This document shows, in pieces, positions 46,201 through 58,799 of a stretch of DNA of 64,000 bases. The DNA is from Liopterus haemorrhoidalis (Eukaryota > Arthropoda > Insecta > Coleoptera > Dytiscidae): positions 22,179,279 through 22,243,278 of the forward strand of contig OZ020611.1 of the NCBI GenBank assembly GCA_963971575.1, in the 5' to 3' direction. Positions within the stretch are counted from its first letter, which is position 1. The number at the start of each line of letters is the position of its first letter. The notes under the pieces were generated by a model, which did no database searches, was not told where the DNA came from, and was given only the letters and a program-made list of their open reading frames with translations. Made by a program: the position numbers and the translations under genes.

Positions 46201-46554
46201 GTCGATGATATTTGTAATTTTACAACTTTTAGGCTACAACTGCGACGTTTCAAACGGCGTAACCATTTTCCACAGCCCGGCTACATGCCATAAAAGCACA
46301 AGATTTCTTTTAAAATATTAATAATAATTAAAACAATATTAAAATACAAAATTAACTGTACTAAAATATGTAGCAAAATTATTTCCACTACAAAAACTTC
46401 CAGCAGATTTCCAGTAAATATGAAGATAAGAGTTTCTATATCGTGTTGAACTCAAACACCCAAAATCATTAATCGATACCAACACGTATCCGTCAACCTC
46501 TTCACATTCTAACAGTCAGTCAATAGCTCGATTGTAATTGGTGGATATCATGTA

Positions 46555-46670
46555 GAGTGGAGTATCCTACCGCATAGCATGTGCTCGAGGGTCCTCTCAA
46601 TACAACCGGTATTACAACATACATGAGAGACTCTCTACTCTACACTGTGCAGCACAAGTATGTATCAGAC
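46555..46670 (-). pseudogene. LINE C-terminal zinc-knuckle fragment
   Basis: VCCNTGCIERTLEHMLCGR resembles the C...C...EETLEHILCEC motif at the end of LINE ORF2 proteins with RNase H domains. Very short; tentative. Confidence 0.35.
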
Positions 46671-46899
46671 AACCACACCAACGGATACGATTTATAACTG
46701 TTTAAATATGCAAGGGTATTTTGTTGAATGTTTGGGAGAGAGGTATGGAAGGGTAAATGATGAGTATGAGCAAACTTGTGGTTGAAGTACTGTAGGATTA
46801 GCGTGTAAAGTATTTTTATTCAGATCAAGATCAACACAAAAAGACTGCAACGGAAATTTTGAATGTTGAATAAATTTTGATTGTGAGTGACAAGATGGC

Positions 46900-47470
46900 A
46901 AGCGTTTTTAGGTCCAGTGGTGAGTACAATGTGGCATACCAAGAAAGTCATAACTACAGTCTGGCCAATGATGACATCGCCGCCATTAAAGTCCAAATAA
47001 ATATTTAAAATATTAGAAATTCAAATTAGATAATCTTTGCGGAAACAGTAAATTTATGTGACACAATTCCCAAAGAATTACTCTTTCTGCAAAGGTTATC
47101 TCATTTTTTAATTTGTTTGGACTCATAATGGCGGCGGTGTCACCATTGGCCAAATTGTCTGGTATACAGTGTTTGTAGTCACAACCCTTACCACAAATTT
47201 CCACTATCAACTACAATAAATTTTTAGATAGTACAGTTTAAAATTTTACGTAATAGCACCCCTAATCTAAAAATCCTGGACCACAACAATGCTGCCCGCA
47301 AAATTTTATCAATGGGGGGGGGGAATATGAAGTTATATTTTTTTTAATATTTAGTAATTTATTAAATAAACTTAATACAGAACACTATTTAAAAAGAAAT
47401 TGAAGGCAAATTGGTATAAATGACATTTTCTATAAAATCTACTCTATTATTAGTAATTTTTTTACTGAGC
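46900..47470. other. No gene supported; local inverted segment
   Basis: A stretch at 46935-47040 recurs inverted at 47075-47215 in part (for example GACATCGCCGCCATTA against ATAATGGCGGCGGTGTC), suggesting a foldback element around 46930-47215. Confidence 0.5.
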
Positions 47471-47477
47471 AACACTG

Positions 47478-48225
47478 GCGAGTCGTGGAAACCTCTAATG
47501 GAGGTGCTTCAACCAGAAGTATAATTGAGATTTTCATTTGAGAAAAAAAAAATCATTATAAGATTTTAATTTTACTACAAATGCTTTAAATAAAATCATA
47601 AAATATAGAAATATTACAAATTACATTTTACATTTTATGGTTTAATATGTATTAGTCAAATATGTAGAAGAAAATAAACTTTTTATGTGCTGTACCAAAC
47701 ATGCGATATCCTGCATTATTATTTTTAAACTTCAAGAATTTAAATTTTTTTTTTTTTTTTTTACTCGCGGTTTTGTAGTCAAACGTCTATTTCGCAAGCT
47801 TTTAACTGCAAACGTATGCAGCTCTGATAGGAGGTATACGTCCTATAATAAAATAAGCAATTGGTTCTACCAAAGCACGCAGCAAATCGAGTTATTGTTT
47901 ATCATAACTTGTATATGAATTATTTGTTTTACACGACGCACAGCAGCATTGACGATTTTTAATTTAAAAAAAAAGTAAATTTAAAAAAAGAGCAAAAAAA
48001 AATCATAAATGTGTAATGTTTAAATTTGTTTAATTCTGGAGCTGCTGCTGCTGCTGAATTCATAGTTTAAGTAATAATAATTGAAATAATAGTATTTATA
48101 GGTCCAGGCCAGACGCGATTTGACTGCAGAGTTTGTTTATGTAATTAGCTGTCATCAGTTATCAGTATTTGGGACCCCTCTGTGGCGCTTCTATCGGTAG
48201 CTTCACGTAAACATATCTTATATAT
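47478..48225 (+). repeat. Dispersed repeat C copy 2
   Basis: The left part CTGGCGAGTCGTGGAAACCT and the middle TTTCGCAAGCTTTTAACTGC match 34675-35440; the right part (48070-48210) matches 31500-31780, including CAGTTATCAGTATTTGGGAC. It links three otherwise separate pieces into one family of at least 0.75 kb. Confidence 0.6.
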
Positions 48226-48532
48226 TACACAGGTCAACAAAAAATATATATTTTTTTGAGTCTTTATTTTAATGACTATTTTCTGATTCTTTATATCGAA
48301 ATATAACTAAAACCTTCGTTTATTTTTGAAAAACTTTGCTATTGTACATTTTACAACGATCAATATATATTTATTTATTTTTATGACCATATAAGGAGAA
48401 GCGCGTTATATTAAGTAAGGGTGGGGACGAGCGGGTGGAAAGCAAGTGGCATTTCACTTACGTGGTTCATAGTCGGTATGCGCATGCGCATTGCATCGAT
48501 ACAACGCATTTTGTGTGGCGGCAGATCCAAAA

Positions 48533-49290
48533 ATGGCGTCAAAAAGTTATAAACACGAGGTAGACTCATCCTGCTATATTTGCGGCGAATTTATCAAAAC
48601 AAAACAATGGTTGGATTTCTGGTGGGAATGCATCCCATCAGAAATCCAACCATCTTAAAATCCCCTATCACTGGCCAGGTATACTCATCATACTTTGAAC
48701 TCTCAAGCACCATTTTCACACTTTCGTAATTTTCTTTGAGCATTGCGGAATGAGCCAAAGGAAGAGTTGGAAATTTATTTCCATTGTGAAGAAGGACAGC
48801 TTTTAACTTTTTGTAGAACTGTCTATGAAAAGACGCCAGTCAGAAGGAATGCATGAGATTCCGACCGCCTTGCATAGGCGGTTATACTAAATATCCTTGC
48901 TACCTTTATTTTTGTCGGACCACAAATAAAGAAAATAATGGCCAGTGACGAATTTTCACAGATACTCAATACTCATGAAAGGAAAACCTGAAAGCAGTGG
49001 TTCATGGTTTTCTCGAAAACAACAGAGCAGACAATTACAAAGAGCTTATTGCAACTATGCTTGATAACTTTAAACTCATGGGTTGCAGAATGTCCCTTAA
49101 AGAGCATATGTTACATGCGTACTTGGACCAATTTAAAGATAACATGGGAGCCTATTCGGAAGAACAATGTGAACGTTTTCATCAAGACGTGACGGACTTT
49201 GAACGTCGTTATCAGGGGCAATACAATGAGAGTATGATGGGGGACTATATTTGGGGGCTAATACGAGAAAGTCCATACAATCACAGATGA
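48533..49290 (+). pseudogene. Internally deleted large insect transposon protein
   Basis: The N-terminal piece starts at the ATG near 48533: MASKSYKHEVDSSCYICGEF then IKTKQWLDFW, with a Cys-x2-Cys knuckle. The C-terminal piece (48993-49290) has VVHGFLENNRADNYKELIAT, MGCRMSLKEHMLHAYLDQFK and SEEQCERFHQDVTDFERRYQ, ending at TGA. Both pieces match the two ends of a long uncharacterised protein repeatedly seen in hemipteran and beetle genomes as a mobile element; several hundred middle residues are missing here. A hairpin sits at the first breakpoint (48607-48655). Confidence 0.7.
48607..48655. repeat. Palindrome at the deletion breakpoint
   Basis: ATGGTTGGATTTCTG faces CAGAAATCCAACCAT around TGGGAATGCATCCCA. 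A near-perfect hairpin of about 22 bp per arm. Confidence 0.85.
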
Positions 49291-49299
49291 AATACAAAA

Positions 49300-50450
49300 A
49301 ATAATCATTTCTAAACTTTTTTATATATTCTGTTACAGTAGTTGTTTGTTTCGAATGGTTTTCTTGTAAATAAAACTGATTCAAATTCATAACTAAAGTT
49401 TGTATTATTTTTTCATACAATAAAGGTCTGAAAATAGGGAAATTTTCTTAAAATCCGTAATTTCATTCTGATAGCTACAAAAGCAAACTTTTTCGGGTAA
49501 AATTATTTTTTCTTTAATTAATAATGTGGAAAAAATCAGATATGCAGAACCCAGACTCAAAATTCCTGTTGACCGGTGTTATATGCAGTGCCGTAACTAG
49601 GCAGGTGCAACAGGTGCCCAAGTCAAAATGGGGACCCGAAAAATCGTCAATGGAAAGCCAAGTCAGACTGTGGATAACATTTTTGACCAACCTTGCACAG
49701 AGCCCAGAAAAATCTAGTTACGTATAATTTCTATCTACGCGTAGCTTTTTGTCTGTCATCGGACCCGTAATTATCGTTTTCCCAGAGATGGGGCGGAATT
49801 ATTTTCTTTCCGGGTCCGATATTATTTTATTACCGGGACCCGGGCCCTTTCTCGGTGCCCCTGCTTACCCTTTGGTACAATGTTGGGAAGCCGTAATAAA
49901 TAATGATGGAAATTATATTTTGTAATGATAGGTACATAATAAAAATTCCTGGAAAAAAAAAATGTTGTACTCATAATAAAATCAAACAATATCCTCGTTT
50001 AGGAATTTTGGTATGTGAACGTACCTGTTGGCCGTAAGTAGCTGTCAATTTTTATTTTGTACAATTTACATGTTATTGCTCCAATGTTCAATTTTATAAA
50101 ATAAAATGTTTAGTTTTATAATAAAGCTCATTATAACACTCAATTCAGTTTCATAATGACTCTTTTATGAATGAAAAATAGGAAAAGATAATATAAATAC
50201 TAAAATGAAATAATAATTATCTGTTTCGTTTTAAGTAAGTTTAAAGTAATCTCATCCCTTATCTAGACTTTTGATATGTGTGTTATTACACAACAAGGAT
50301 ATACTTGATTGGCCACTCAACAGCAGGATTATATAGAATGGATCAAGTGAGATACAATGACGAGTGAACGCCACTCCATCACGCACTTCTGCCCAACATT
50401 ATCTCAATTTCATTACAAATATCACTGTCACTTCAACAGATAACATGTTT
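49300..50450. other. No gene; a GC-richer transposon-like stretch
   Basis: At 49568-49865 CAGTGCCGTAACTAGGCAGG opens a GC-richer stretch with GGGACCCGGGCCC; it resembles a degraded hAT-type insertion. The rest is AT-rich. Confidence 0.35.
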
Positions 50451-50477
50451 TTAAAAACGTTTATTATTTAAACAAAC

Positions 50478-50700
50478 TAAAATGGAGATGGGTCGGACAT
50501 CTGATGGCACACAACAAATTACAACTGATAGCCGAAAAGTACAACTTAAAGGATGTTCAGGGATAAGAAGAGGAAAATAGGCAGCAGCTAAAAAGATGGA
50601 CAAATGATACAGTGGAACGTGTAGGTCTGCTTTGGATGAGAGCAGCAAGCAGACAAAACCGGACAAATATGAAGAGGCTTTGTCCTAAAATGGATGTAGT
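50478..50700 (+). pseudogene. RTE-like LINE C-terminal fragment
   Basis: KLKWRWVGHLMAHNK, QQLKRWTNDTVERVG and WMRAASRQNRTNMKRL follow in one frame and match the KWRWAGHxxR...RWxDDxxRxxG..WMRxAxDRxxW order of RTE/BovB-type ORF ends. One in-frame stop after VQG. Confidence 0.7.
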
Positions 50701-50764
50701 AATTTTTTAAACATGCATATACGTAAACCTTTTTAAGATTGTTGCGCCAAGGTGGCAAAATCGA

Positions 50765-50932
50765 AACTAATCTAATAGACAACAACTTTTTGATGTATTG
50801 TAATCTGACATTCGGAGTTATTAAATTATATTATTATATCTTGATTAGTGTTTTCGTACTTTTTAATATCACTATTAATAGGGTCTTTTCAATATCTTGA
50901 AAGATGTCGATTTATTGTCTATTAGATTAGTT
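50765..50932. repeat. Short TIR-like inverted repeat (18 bp arms)
   Basis: AACTAATCTAATAGACAA at 50765-50782 and its exact complement at 50915-50932 bound 132 bp. Probably a small MITE; the TSD is not evident. Confidence 0.6.
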
Positions 50933-51887
50933 CTACACAATACCGCCAGATAGATTCTCTTATGACCATTTGCCTTTACACTAAAACCGCCAGGTCTCCG
51001 ACATTCACAAACCTAGTATCGTCGACTAAAAAGTAAATAAATAAATAATTGCGTACTTTACTTTTCTTATTTTTGGTACAAAAATAATAAAATGAAAAGC
51101 TCAGACTGTTATAGACATAGTATATTGCAGCCATAAAGGTTTATTATATTAATAAATAATACTAAATATGTATTGGGTTCTTTTGAATGAAACTAATAGA
51201 GTTTTGGTTAAATATTTATTAATTAAATTTGATTACAAATAACTACAAAACAAAAATCGAGAACTTCGAAATTGTTTCAGAGCATTACGAGGGATTTACA
51301 AGAGATTTTGACAATAATTTATCGTGACTTACAACTGGGGTAGGTATATATAAAATATATTTAATTAATTAATATTCAAACAAGTTCGAAGTTCACAATT
51401 ATTATGGTTAACAAAAACTTCTTTTTTTTATGGGTGCATTCCCAAACACTTTGCTAATCTTAGGTTATAATTTAAGACAGTGGTGGTTTTTTAGGTAAGA
51501 CCACCAAATAACCTTTATAACGTCTCTCATATGTCCGCTTTCGTAGAAATTGTAGCCAAACGGCTGAACCTAGAAAGTTGAAATTTAACATGCTTGTACA
51601 ACTCTTTGACCCACATATAGGCAAAATATAGAAAAAACATGGCGAGATAAATATAAACAAATATGTATTTAATAAAACTTTTTTTTTAAATTTTGGGTAG
51701 GCTATCAAATGAAACATCTTAATTCGTGGATAAACAAGCTAATTTTTATTTTTTTTTAAATCTATTCTTCTCTTGTGACTTAAGAATCTCCCAAAACATT
51801 TAATAAAACTTTTGCTCCCCACAATCATTTCCCAGAGGGGTTGATCGAAAAATCTGAAAAGGAATTTTTGATCAGATTACTTTTATA

Positions 51888-54800
51888 ATAATACTAGCTG
51901 AGAACCCGTGCTTCGCTACGGTATACTGACGGACGCATTAATGTAAAATCCTAAGTTTGTTTTTAAACATGTGTATGGGTAACCTTTGTAAGCAAATACC
52001 TAGTCGATATCTCATCTGTCCTAAGAGATATTGAGGAAACCATGAAAAAACATACTTTTTTCACTATATAGGGGTCGACTACTGAGTAAAAAAAACTTTT
52101 TAAACATTTTAGAAAGACATATATATGTATGTTAAAAAGGAATATTATAACTCAACAAACGAAAAAAATGCGAAGAGTTTTATAATTCTCCCTTTTAGGG
52201 GTTGATTAGGGTAAAATTTTGACTTAAATTTAAATTTTTATGGGTAACCTTTGTAAGTAAAAACCAAGTCGATATCTCAATGGTCCTAAGAGATATTGAG
52301 GAATCCGTGAAATCACATTTCAGCCAATTTCACCCCCTTAGGGCCGAATTTTGAAAAATTCCATATTAGTGGATGATTACGTCATGGAGGAAATATATTT
52401 CCAGAATGTCTGTATGTCAAGGGACGTTCTATCGAATAAAAATACCAATTTATCCCGTTAGGAATGAAATTAAAAAAACTGTATAAACGCTTTCTAAATA
52501 TTTTAAATAGAAACCTATGCACCAAAATGAAATGTTATAACTCAGGAAATATAAAGGTTTCTATAATTCAACCCGAATGTAGATTCACCCGTTTAGGAGT
52601 TGATTAGGGAAAAATCCTGAATAAAATAAATGTATGGGTAACCTTTTTAAGCAAAAAGCTATATCTCATTAGTCTTAAGAGATATTGAGGAATCCCTGAA
52701 ATCAAATTGCATCCCTTTTCACCCCTTAGGGCTGGGATTTCATAAAATCCCTTCTTAGTGGGTGCTTACATCATGGAAGGAATATACTTATCGAATTTCA
52801 TGTCTCTATGTCCAAGAGATGTTCTATCGAATAAAAAATACCAATTTACCACTTTAGGGGTGATATTAAACAAAAAAAAAAAAAAAGTCGGAACGCTTCC
52901 TAAAGATTTTGAAAAACACATATATGCCAAAAAGGAATTCAATGAAGATTGGAACTAAGTAACTGGAAATACGAAGGGTTCAATTTAGAGGTTAATTAAG
53001 ACAAAATTCTGAATTCCTATGTTATTTAAACATATGTATAGATAACCATTGTAAGTAAAAACCAAGTTGATATCTGATTGATCCTAAGAGATATTGAGGA
53101 ATCACTGAAATCACATTTGACCCCCTTTTCAGCCCCTTAGAGTGCAACTTCGAAAAATCTCTTCTTAGTAGGTGCTTACGTCATGGAAAGAATATACTTT
53201 GCGAATTTCATGTATCTATGTCCAAAAAACGTTCTATCGAATAAAAAATACCCATTTACCCCTTTAAGGGTGAAATTTAAAAAAAAACTGTCAAAATTAT
53301 TTCGAGGTATTTTAAAAAGACATCTATGTGCCAAAAAGGAATGTTATCACTCAACAAACACAGGAAATACGACGGGATGTATAATTCACCCCGAATGTAG
53401 ATTCACCCCTTTAGGCGTTGATTAGGATAAAATACTAAAATAAGTTTTTCGGCATTTGTATGAGTAATCTTTGTAAGAAAAAACCAATTCGATATTTTAT
53501 TGGTCCTAAGAGATATTAAGAAATCCTTGAATTCACATTTCACTCCTTTTCACCCTTAAGGGATGCAATTTTAAAACACTGTCAATATTATTTGGAGATA
53601 TTTTAAAAAGACACTTATGTGCCAAAAAGAAATTTTCTAACTCAACAAACTCAGGAAATACGACAACATGTTTAATTCACCCCGATTGTATATTCACCCA
53701 TTTACGGGTTGATTAGGACAAAAATCTGAAATAAGTTTTACGGCATTTGTATGAGTAATATTTGTAAGCAAAAATTGGTTCTAAGAGATATTAAGGAATC
53801 CTTGAATTAACATTTCACCCCTTTTCACCCTTTAGGGATGTAATTTTAAAAAACTGTCAATACCATTTCGAGATATTTTAAAAAGACACCTACGTGCAAA
53901 AAATTAATTTTATAGCTCAACAAACACATGAAATACGACGGGATCTATAATTCACCCCGTTTGTAGATTCACGCCTTTAGGGGTTGATTACGACAAAATT
54001 CTGAAATAAGTTTTTCGGCATTTGTATTAGTAATTATTGTAAGAAAAAACCAAGTCGATATCTTATTGGTCCTAAGAAATATCAAGGAATCCTTGAAATC
54101 ACATGTCACCCCTTTTCACCCTTTGGGGCTGAAATTTTAAAAAACTGTCAAAACCATTTCGAAATATTTAAAAAATACACCTATGTGCCAAAAAGTAATG
54201 TTACATCTCAACAATCATAGGAAATACGACGGGATGTATAATTCACCCCAATTGTAGATTCACCCCTTTAGGGGTTGATAAGGACAAAATCCTGAAATTA
54301 GTTTTTTGGTATTTGTATGGGTAATTTTTGTAAGCAAAAAGCAAATCGATATCTTATTGGTCCTAAGAGATATTAAAGAATCTTTGAAATGACATATCAC
54401 CCCTTTTCACTTTTTAGGGGTGAAATTTTAAAAAACTGTCAAAACCATTCCGATATATTATAAAAAGAAACCTATGTGCCAAAAAGAAACCTTATAACTC
54501 AACAAACACAGGAAATACGACGGCATGTAAAATTCACCCCGATTGTAGATTCAACCCTTTAGGGGTTGATTAGGACAAAATCCTGAAATAAGTTTTTCGG
54601 CATTTGTATGGGTAATCTTTATAAGCAAAAACCAAGTCGATATCTTATTGGTCCTAAGAAATATTAAGGAATCCTTGAAATCACATGTCACCCCTTTTCA
54701 CCCTTTGGGGCTGAAATTTAAAAAAACTGTCAAAACCATTTCGAAATATTTTAAAAATACACCTATGTGCCAAAAAGTAATGTTACATCTCAACAATCAT

Positions 54801-57183
54801 AGGAAATATGACGGGATGTATAATTCACCCCAATTGTAGATTCACCCCTTTAGGGGTTGATTAGGACAAAATCCTGAAATCAGTTTTTTGGTATTTGTAT
54901 GGGTAATCTTTGTAAGCAAAAACTAAGTCGATTTCTTATTGGTCCTAAGAAATATTAAGGAATCCTTGAAATCACATGTCACCCCTTTTCACCCTTTGGG
55001 GCTGAAATTTAAAAAAACTGTCAAAACCATTTCGAAATATTTTAAAAATACACCTATGTGCCAAAAAGTAATGTTACATCTCAACAATCATAGGAAATAT
55101 GACGGGATGTATAATTCACCCCAATTGTTGATTCACCCCTTTAGGGGTTGATAAGGACAAAATCCTGAAATTAGTTTTTTGGTATTTGTATGGGTAATTT
55201 TTGTAAGCAAAAAGCAAATCGATATCTTATTGGTCCTAAGAGATATTAAAGAATCCTTGAAATGACATATCACCCCTTTTCACTCTTTAGGGGTGAAATT
55301 TTAAAAAACTGTCAAAACCATTCCGAGATATTATAAAAAGAAACCTATGTGCCAAAAAGAAACCTTATAACTCAACAAACACAGGAAATACGACGTCATA
55401 TAAAATTCACCCCGATTGTAGATTCAACCCTTTAGGGGTTGATTAGGACCAAATTCTGAAATAAGTTTTTCGGTATTTGTATGGGTAATCTTCGTAAGCA
55501 AAAAGCAAGTCGATATCTTATTGGCCCTAAGAGATATTAAGGAATCCTTGAAATCACAATTCATCCCTTTTCACCCTTTAGGGGGTAATTTTAAAAAAAT
55601 GTCAAAACTATTTCGAGATATTTTAAAAAGATACCTATGTGCCAAAAAGTAATGTTGCAACTAAACGAACACAGGAAATATGGCGGGATGTATAATTCAC
55701 CCCGATTGTAGATCCACCCCTTAAGGGGTTGATTAGGACAAAATCCAAAAATTGGTTTTTCGGCATTTGCAAGGGTAGTTTTTGTAAGTAAAAACCAAGT
55801 CGATATCTTATTGGTGTTAAAAAATATTAAACAATCCTTGAAATCACATTTCACCCCTTTTCACCCTTTAGGGGTTAAATTAAAAAAAGTTGTCAAATCA
55901 TTTCAAGATATTTTAAAAAGACGCCTATGTGCCAAAAAGAAACCTTATATCTCAATAAACACAGGGAATACAACGGGATGTATAATTCACCCCGATTGTA
56001 GATCCATCCTTTAGGGGTTGATTAGGACAAAATCCTAAAATATATTTTTCGGTATTTGTATGGGTAATCTTTGTCAGCAAAAAGCAAGGCAATATCTTAT
56101 TGGCCCTAAGAGATTTAAGGAATCCTTGAAATCACAATTCACCCCTTTTCACCCTTTAGGGGTGAAATTTTAAAAAACTATCAAAATATTTTCGAGATAT
56201 TTTAAAAAGACACCTATGAGCTAAAAAGTAATGTTGCAACTAAACGAACACAGGAAATACGACGAAATGTATAACTCACCCCGATTGTAGATCCACCCCT
56301 TTAGGGGTTGATTAGGACAAATTCCTGAAATAAGTTTTTCGGTAATTTTATGGATAAGCTTTGCAAGCAAACAGTAAGTCGATATCTTATTGATCCTAAA
56401 AGATATTAAGGCGTCCTTGAAATCACAATTCACCCCTTTTGAACCCTTAGGGATGGAATTTTAAAAAACTGTCAAACCCATTTCGAGATATTTTAAAAAG
56501 ACACCTATGTGCCAAAAAGTAATGTTGCAACTAAACGAACACAGGAATTACGACGGGATGTATAATTCACCCCGATTGTAGATCCACCCCTTTAGGGGTT
56601 GATTAGGACAAAATCCTGAAATTGGTGATTCGGTATTTTAATGGGTAATCTTTGTAAGCAAAAAGCAAGTCGATATCTTATTGGTCCTAAGAGATATTAA
56701 AGAATCCTTAAAATCACAATTCACCCCTTTTCACCCTTTAGGGGTGAAATTTAAAAAAACTGTCAATACCATTTCGAGATATTTTAGAAAGACACCTATG
56801 TGCCAAAAAGTAATCTTTTAACTAAACGAACACAGGAAAAACAACGGTATGTATAATCCACCCCGATTGTAGGTTCACCCCTTTAGGGGTTGATTAGGGC
56901 AATATCCCGAAATTGGTTTTTCGGCATTTGTATGGGTAATACTTGTAAGCAAAAACTAAGTCGATATCCCATCGGCCCTAAGAGATATTAAGTAATTCGT
57001 GAAATCACATTTCACCCCTTTTCATCCCTTAGGAGTGGAATTTCGAAAAATCCCTTCTTATTGGGTGCTTACATCATGAAGGGAATGTACTCTCCGAATT
57101 TCAAGTTTCTAGGCCCAGGGGTTTGGGCTGGGCGGTGATGAGTGAGTCAGTCAGTCAGGACACTGCCTTTTATATATATAGAT
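51888..57183 (+). mobile_element. 5.3-kb element made of a tandem array of about 290/395-bp units
   Basis: It opens ACTAGCTGAGAACCCGTGCT (then TCGCTACGG) and closes GTCAGTCAGGACACTGCC, TTTTATATATATAGAT. Between lie about 17 units, each with GATATCTTATTGGTCCTAAG, CACCCCTTTTCACCC and TTTAGGGGTTGATTAGGAC. The first three or so units and the last one keep an extra segment of about 100 bp (TGGGTGCTTACATCATGGAA) which the inner 290-bp units lack. No coding frame is credible. The terminal words resemble a family widespread in arthropods whose class I cannot name. Confidence 0.7.
54000..56900 (+). repeat. Inner tandem array, 290-bp monomer
   Basis: TTGATTAGGACAAAATCC or close variants recur near 53984, 54276, 54566, 54856, 55146, 55437, 55727, 56017, 56312, 56600 and 56889. 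Units near 54276 and 55146 share private variants (GTTGATAAGGAC, AAAGCAAATCGATATC), giving a three-unit (about 870-bp) higher-order step. Confidence 0.9.
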
Positions 57184-57520
57184 TATTTTAAAATTGGAAT
57201 ATCTCATTTTGCTACTAGCAAAACACTTATAAATCAAATAACACATTGTTAATAGTTTGAAATTTTCTGAAGTTGTTAAAATTTATTAATTGTTAATTTA
57301 ATGAAGACAAGATACACAGCAAATGCAGAAAAAACCCTGTGATTTATTTAATTTAAATTTTATTTTGTCGAAATTTTGCAAATTTAAAAAAATTAAATTT
57401 AAGTTCTTCGTACTTAAATATCTACAAAACCCTGAAATGCATTCCTTGAAGTTTTTATTTTTTCAAAGGTTGCACTAAATTTAGGAATGAAACAAAATAT
57501 CATTAAATATTACTTATATA

Positions 57521-58580
57521 GTCGGATTGCTGATAGGTGACTGTTACATGTATGTATCAAGTAGTGCATTCATATAATAATCTAGTTACCATTTTTCAGC
57601 GATTTTAAAAATGTTTTTTGTTATTTGTCTTAGCTGTCAGCGTCTGGTAATAAATATTAATTAAAATATGGCTTGAACTCAATTATTAAATTCACAAACT
57701 TTAATTTTTTTTCAAAGAGTTTTCAAAAAAGGACTTAAAATGTGATGTTTTAAAAATTGTTAGGAAAGAAAAATCTGAACCAGTTTATTTTATTGATACA
57801 TTGCCACAAACGTATGTTCATGAAGTACTGAGATTACCTTCTTATCACTGCCAGTTTAACCCCATTGAACTAATTTGGGGTATAACAAAAAATTATTATT
57901 ATAGGCATATTGGTCAAAACGGATACAGTGATAACGATGTTTTGTGGCAAGTAGCCTGTGATCAAATTAGTTGTGAAACTTGGGCAAAATCTGTTAAAAA
58001 GATCGAAAATTTAGTAAATTAATGGTGGGAAAGGGAAAGGATTGTTGATGATATTAATCCAATAATAATAAATACACGAAATGACAGCGATAGTTCAGAT
58101 GACGACGATGTCATGCATTACAGTGACTAATTTTTTTAAAATAAAAATAATCATTTAAATACAACTTGTAGCAATATATTATATGAATAAATATATTTTT
58201 ACTTAATATTTTATTACTTTGTACTTAGGGGAAACATACAAATTTAATTTAATTAAACAACAAATTATAATCCAAAATTTACGTATGAGTATAAATTTAT
58301 CCTTATTTATAATTATTACCTTAAAATTAATAATTTTGTTTGTTTGAGTACTGCTGTGAATTTATTTTCGTGCTCTAATTAGTAAAGATATATACGAATC
58401 ATGCCGTTTCTTTCTAATGCTTTGTTTTTTATTAAAATAATTTGGAAGGTTAGTTGTCAACTTGCGTCACTATACGTTACTATGGGTATGCAAATAATTA
58501 TAATGATATAAACAGAGAAAGCATATAGTATTGTACATCGATACTTGTAGCAACGAACAGTCACCTATCAGCAATCCGAC
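57521..58580 (+). mobile_element. Tc1/IS630-superfamily element with TA TSD (1060 bp)
   Basis: TIR GTCGGATTGCTGATAGGTGA at the left and its inverse at the right, matching for about 25 bp; TA at 57519-57520 and 58581-58582. It holds the C-terminal third of a DDE transposase and is internally deleted. Confidence 0.92.
57720..58130 (+). pseudogene. DDE transposase C-terminal remnant (Tc1/IS630 superfamily)
   Basis: DVLKIVRKEKSEPVYFIDTL is followed by EVLRLPSYHCQFNPIELIWG, the conserved LRLPPYHCxxNPIELIW block that carries the last catalytic acidic residue of this family. Then DNDVLWQVACDQISCETWAK and KIENLVN reach TAA at 58020. Past the stop the same frame continues WWERERIVDDINPIIINTRN and an acidic tail SDSSDDDDVMHYSD to TAA at 58128, so a single nonsense change separates the halves. 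The first two catalytic Asp residues are deleted. The enclosing TIRs match this superfamily. Confidence 0.88.
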
Positions 58581-58747
58581 TAGTATTATTTAAATTAGTG
58601 ACAATATATAATATAAAATAACTTAGATTATAAACTATTATGTCATCGTTAATTGAGTCTATTATAGCAAATTACGCAAAAAGATTTTTTGCATCACAGG
58701 CTATCAGAAATACTAACAGAGCAAACAAACTACAGTGTAATATACTA

Positions 58748-58774
58748 CTGATGAGGACTACATAGCAGTCGAAA
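58748..58774 (+). ncRNA. Hammerhead-ribozyme-like core
   Basis: CTGATGA (58748-58754) and GAAA (58771-58774) are separated by GGACTACATAGCAGTC, where GACT pairs with AGTC as stem II, leaving one unpaired G. Downstream ACAT-CTA-ATGT could form a short stem III. The cleavage-site strand is not certain. Such motifs are known from Penelope-like and other retroelements. Confidence 0.35.
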
Positions 58775-58799
58775 TATACATCTAATGTTTAATAAACTT

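Larger units (their letters stand above)
51480..57450 (+). mobile_element. Family B copy 2, split by the 5.3-kb array element
   Basis: The left part has ATTGTAGCCAAACGGCTGAA and CAACTCTTTGACCCACATAT, then TGATCAGATTAC at 51865-51880. The right part resumes after 57183 and closes with CTACAAAACCCTGAAATG at 57419-57437. The two halves match the copy at 62885-63915 in order. Confidence 0.65.

Noticed and set aside
54648..56433. Several near-identical open frames of 60-90 codons
   Set aside because: They recur with the 290-bp monomer, have AT-driven composition and no conserved domain.
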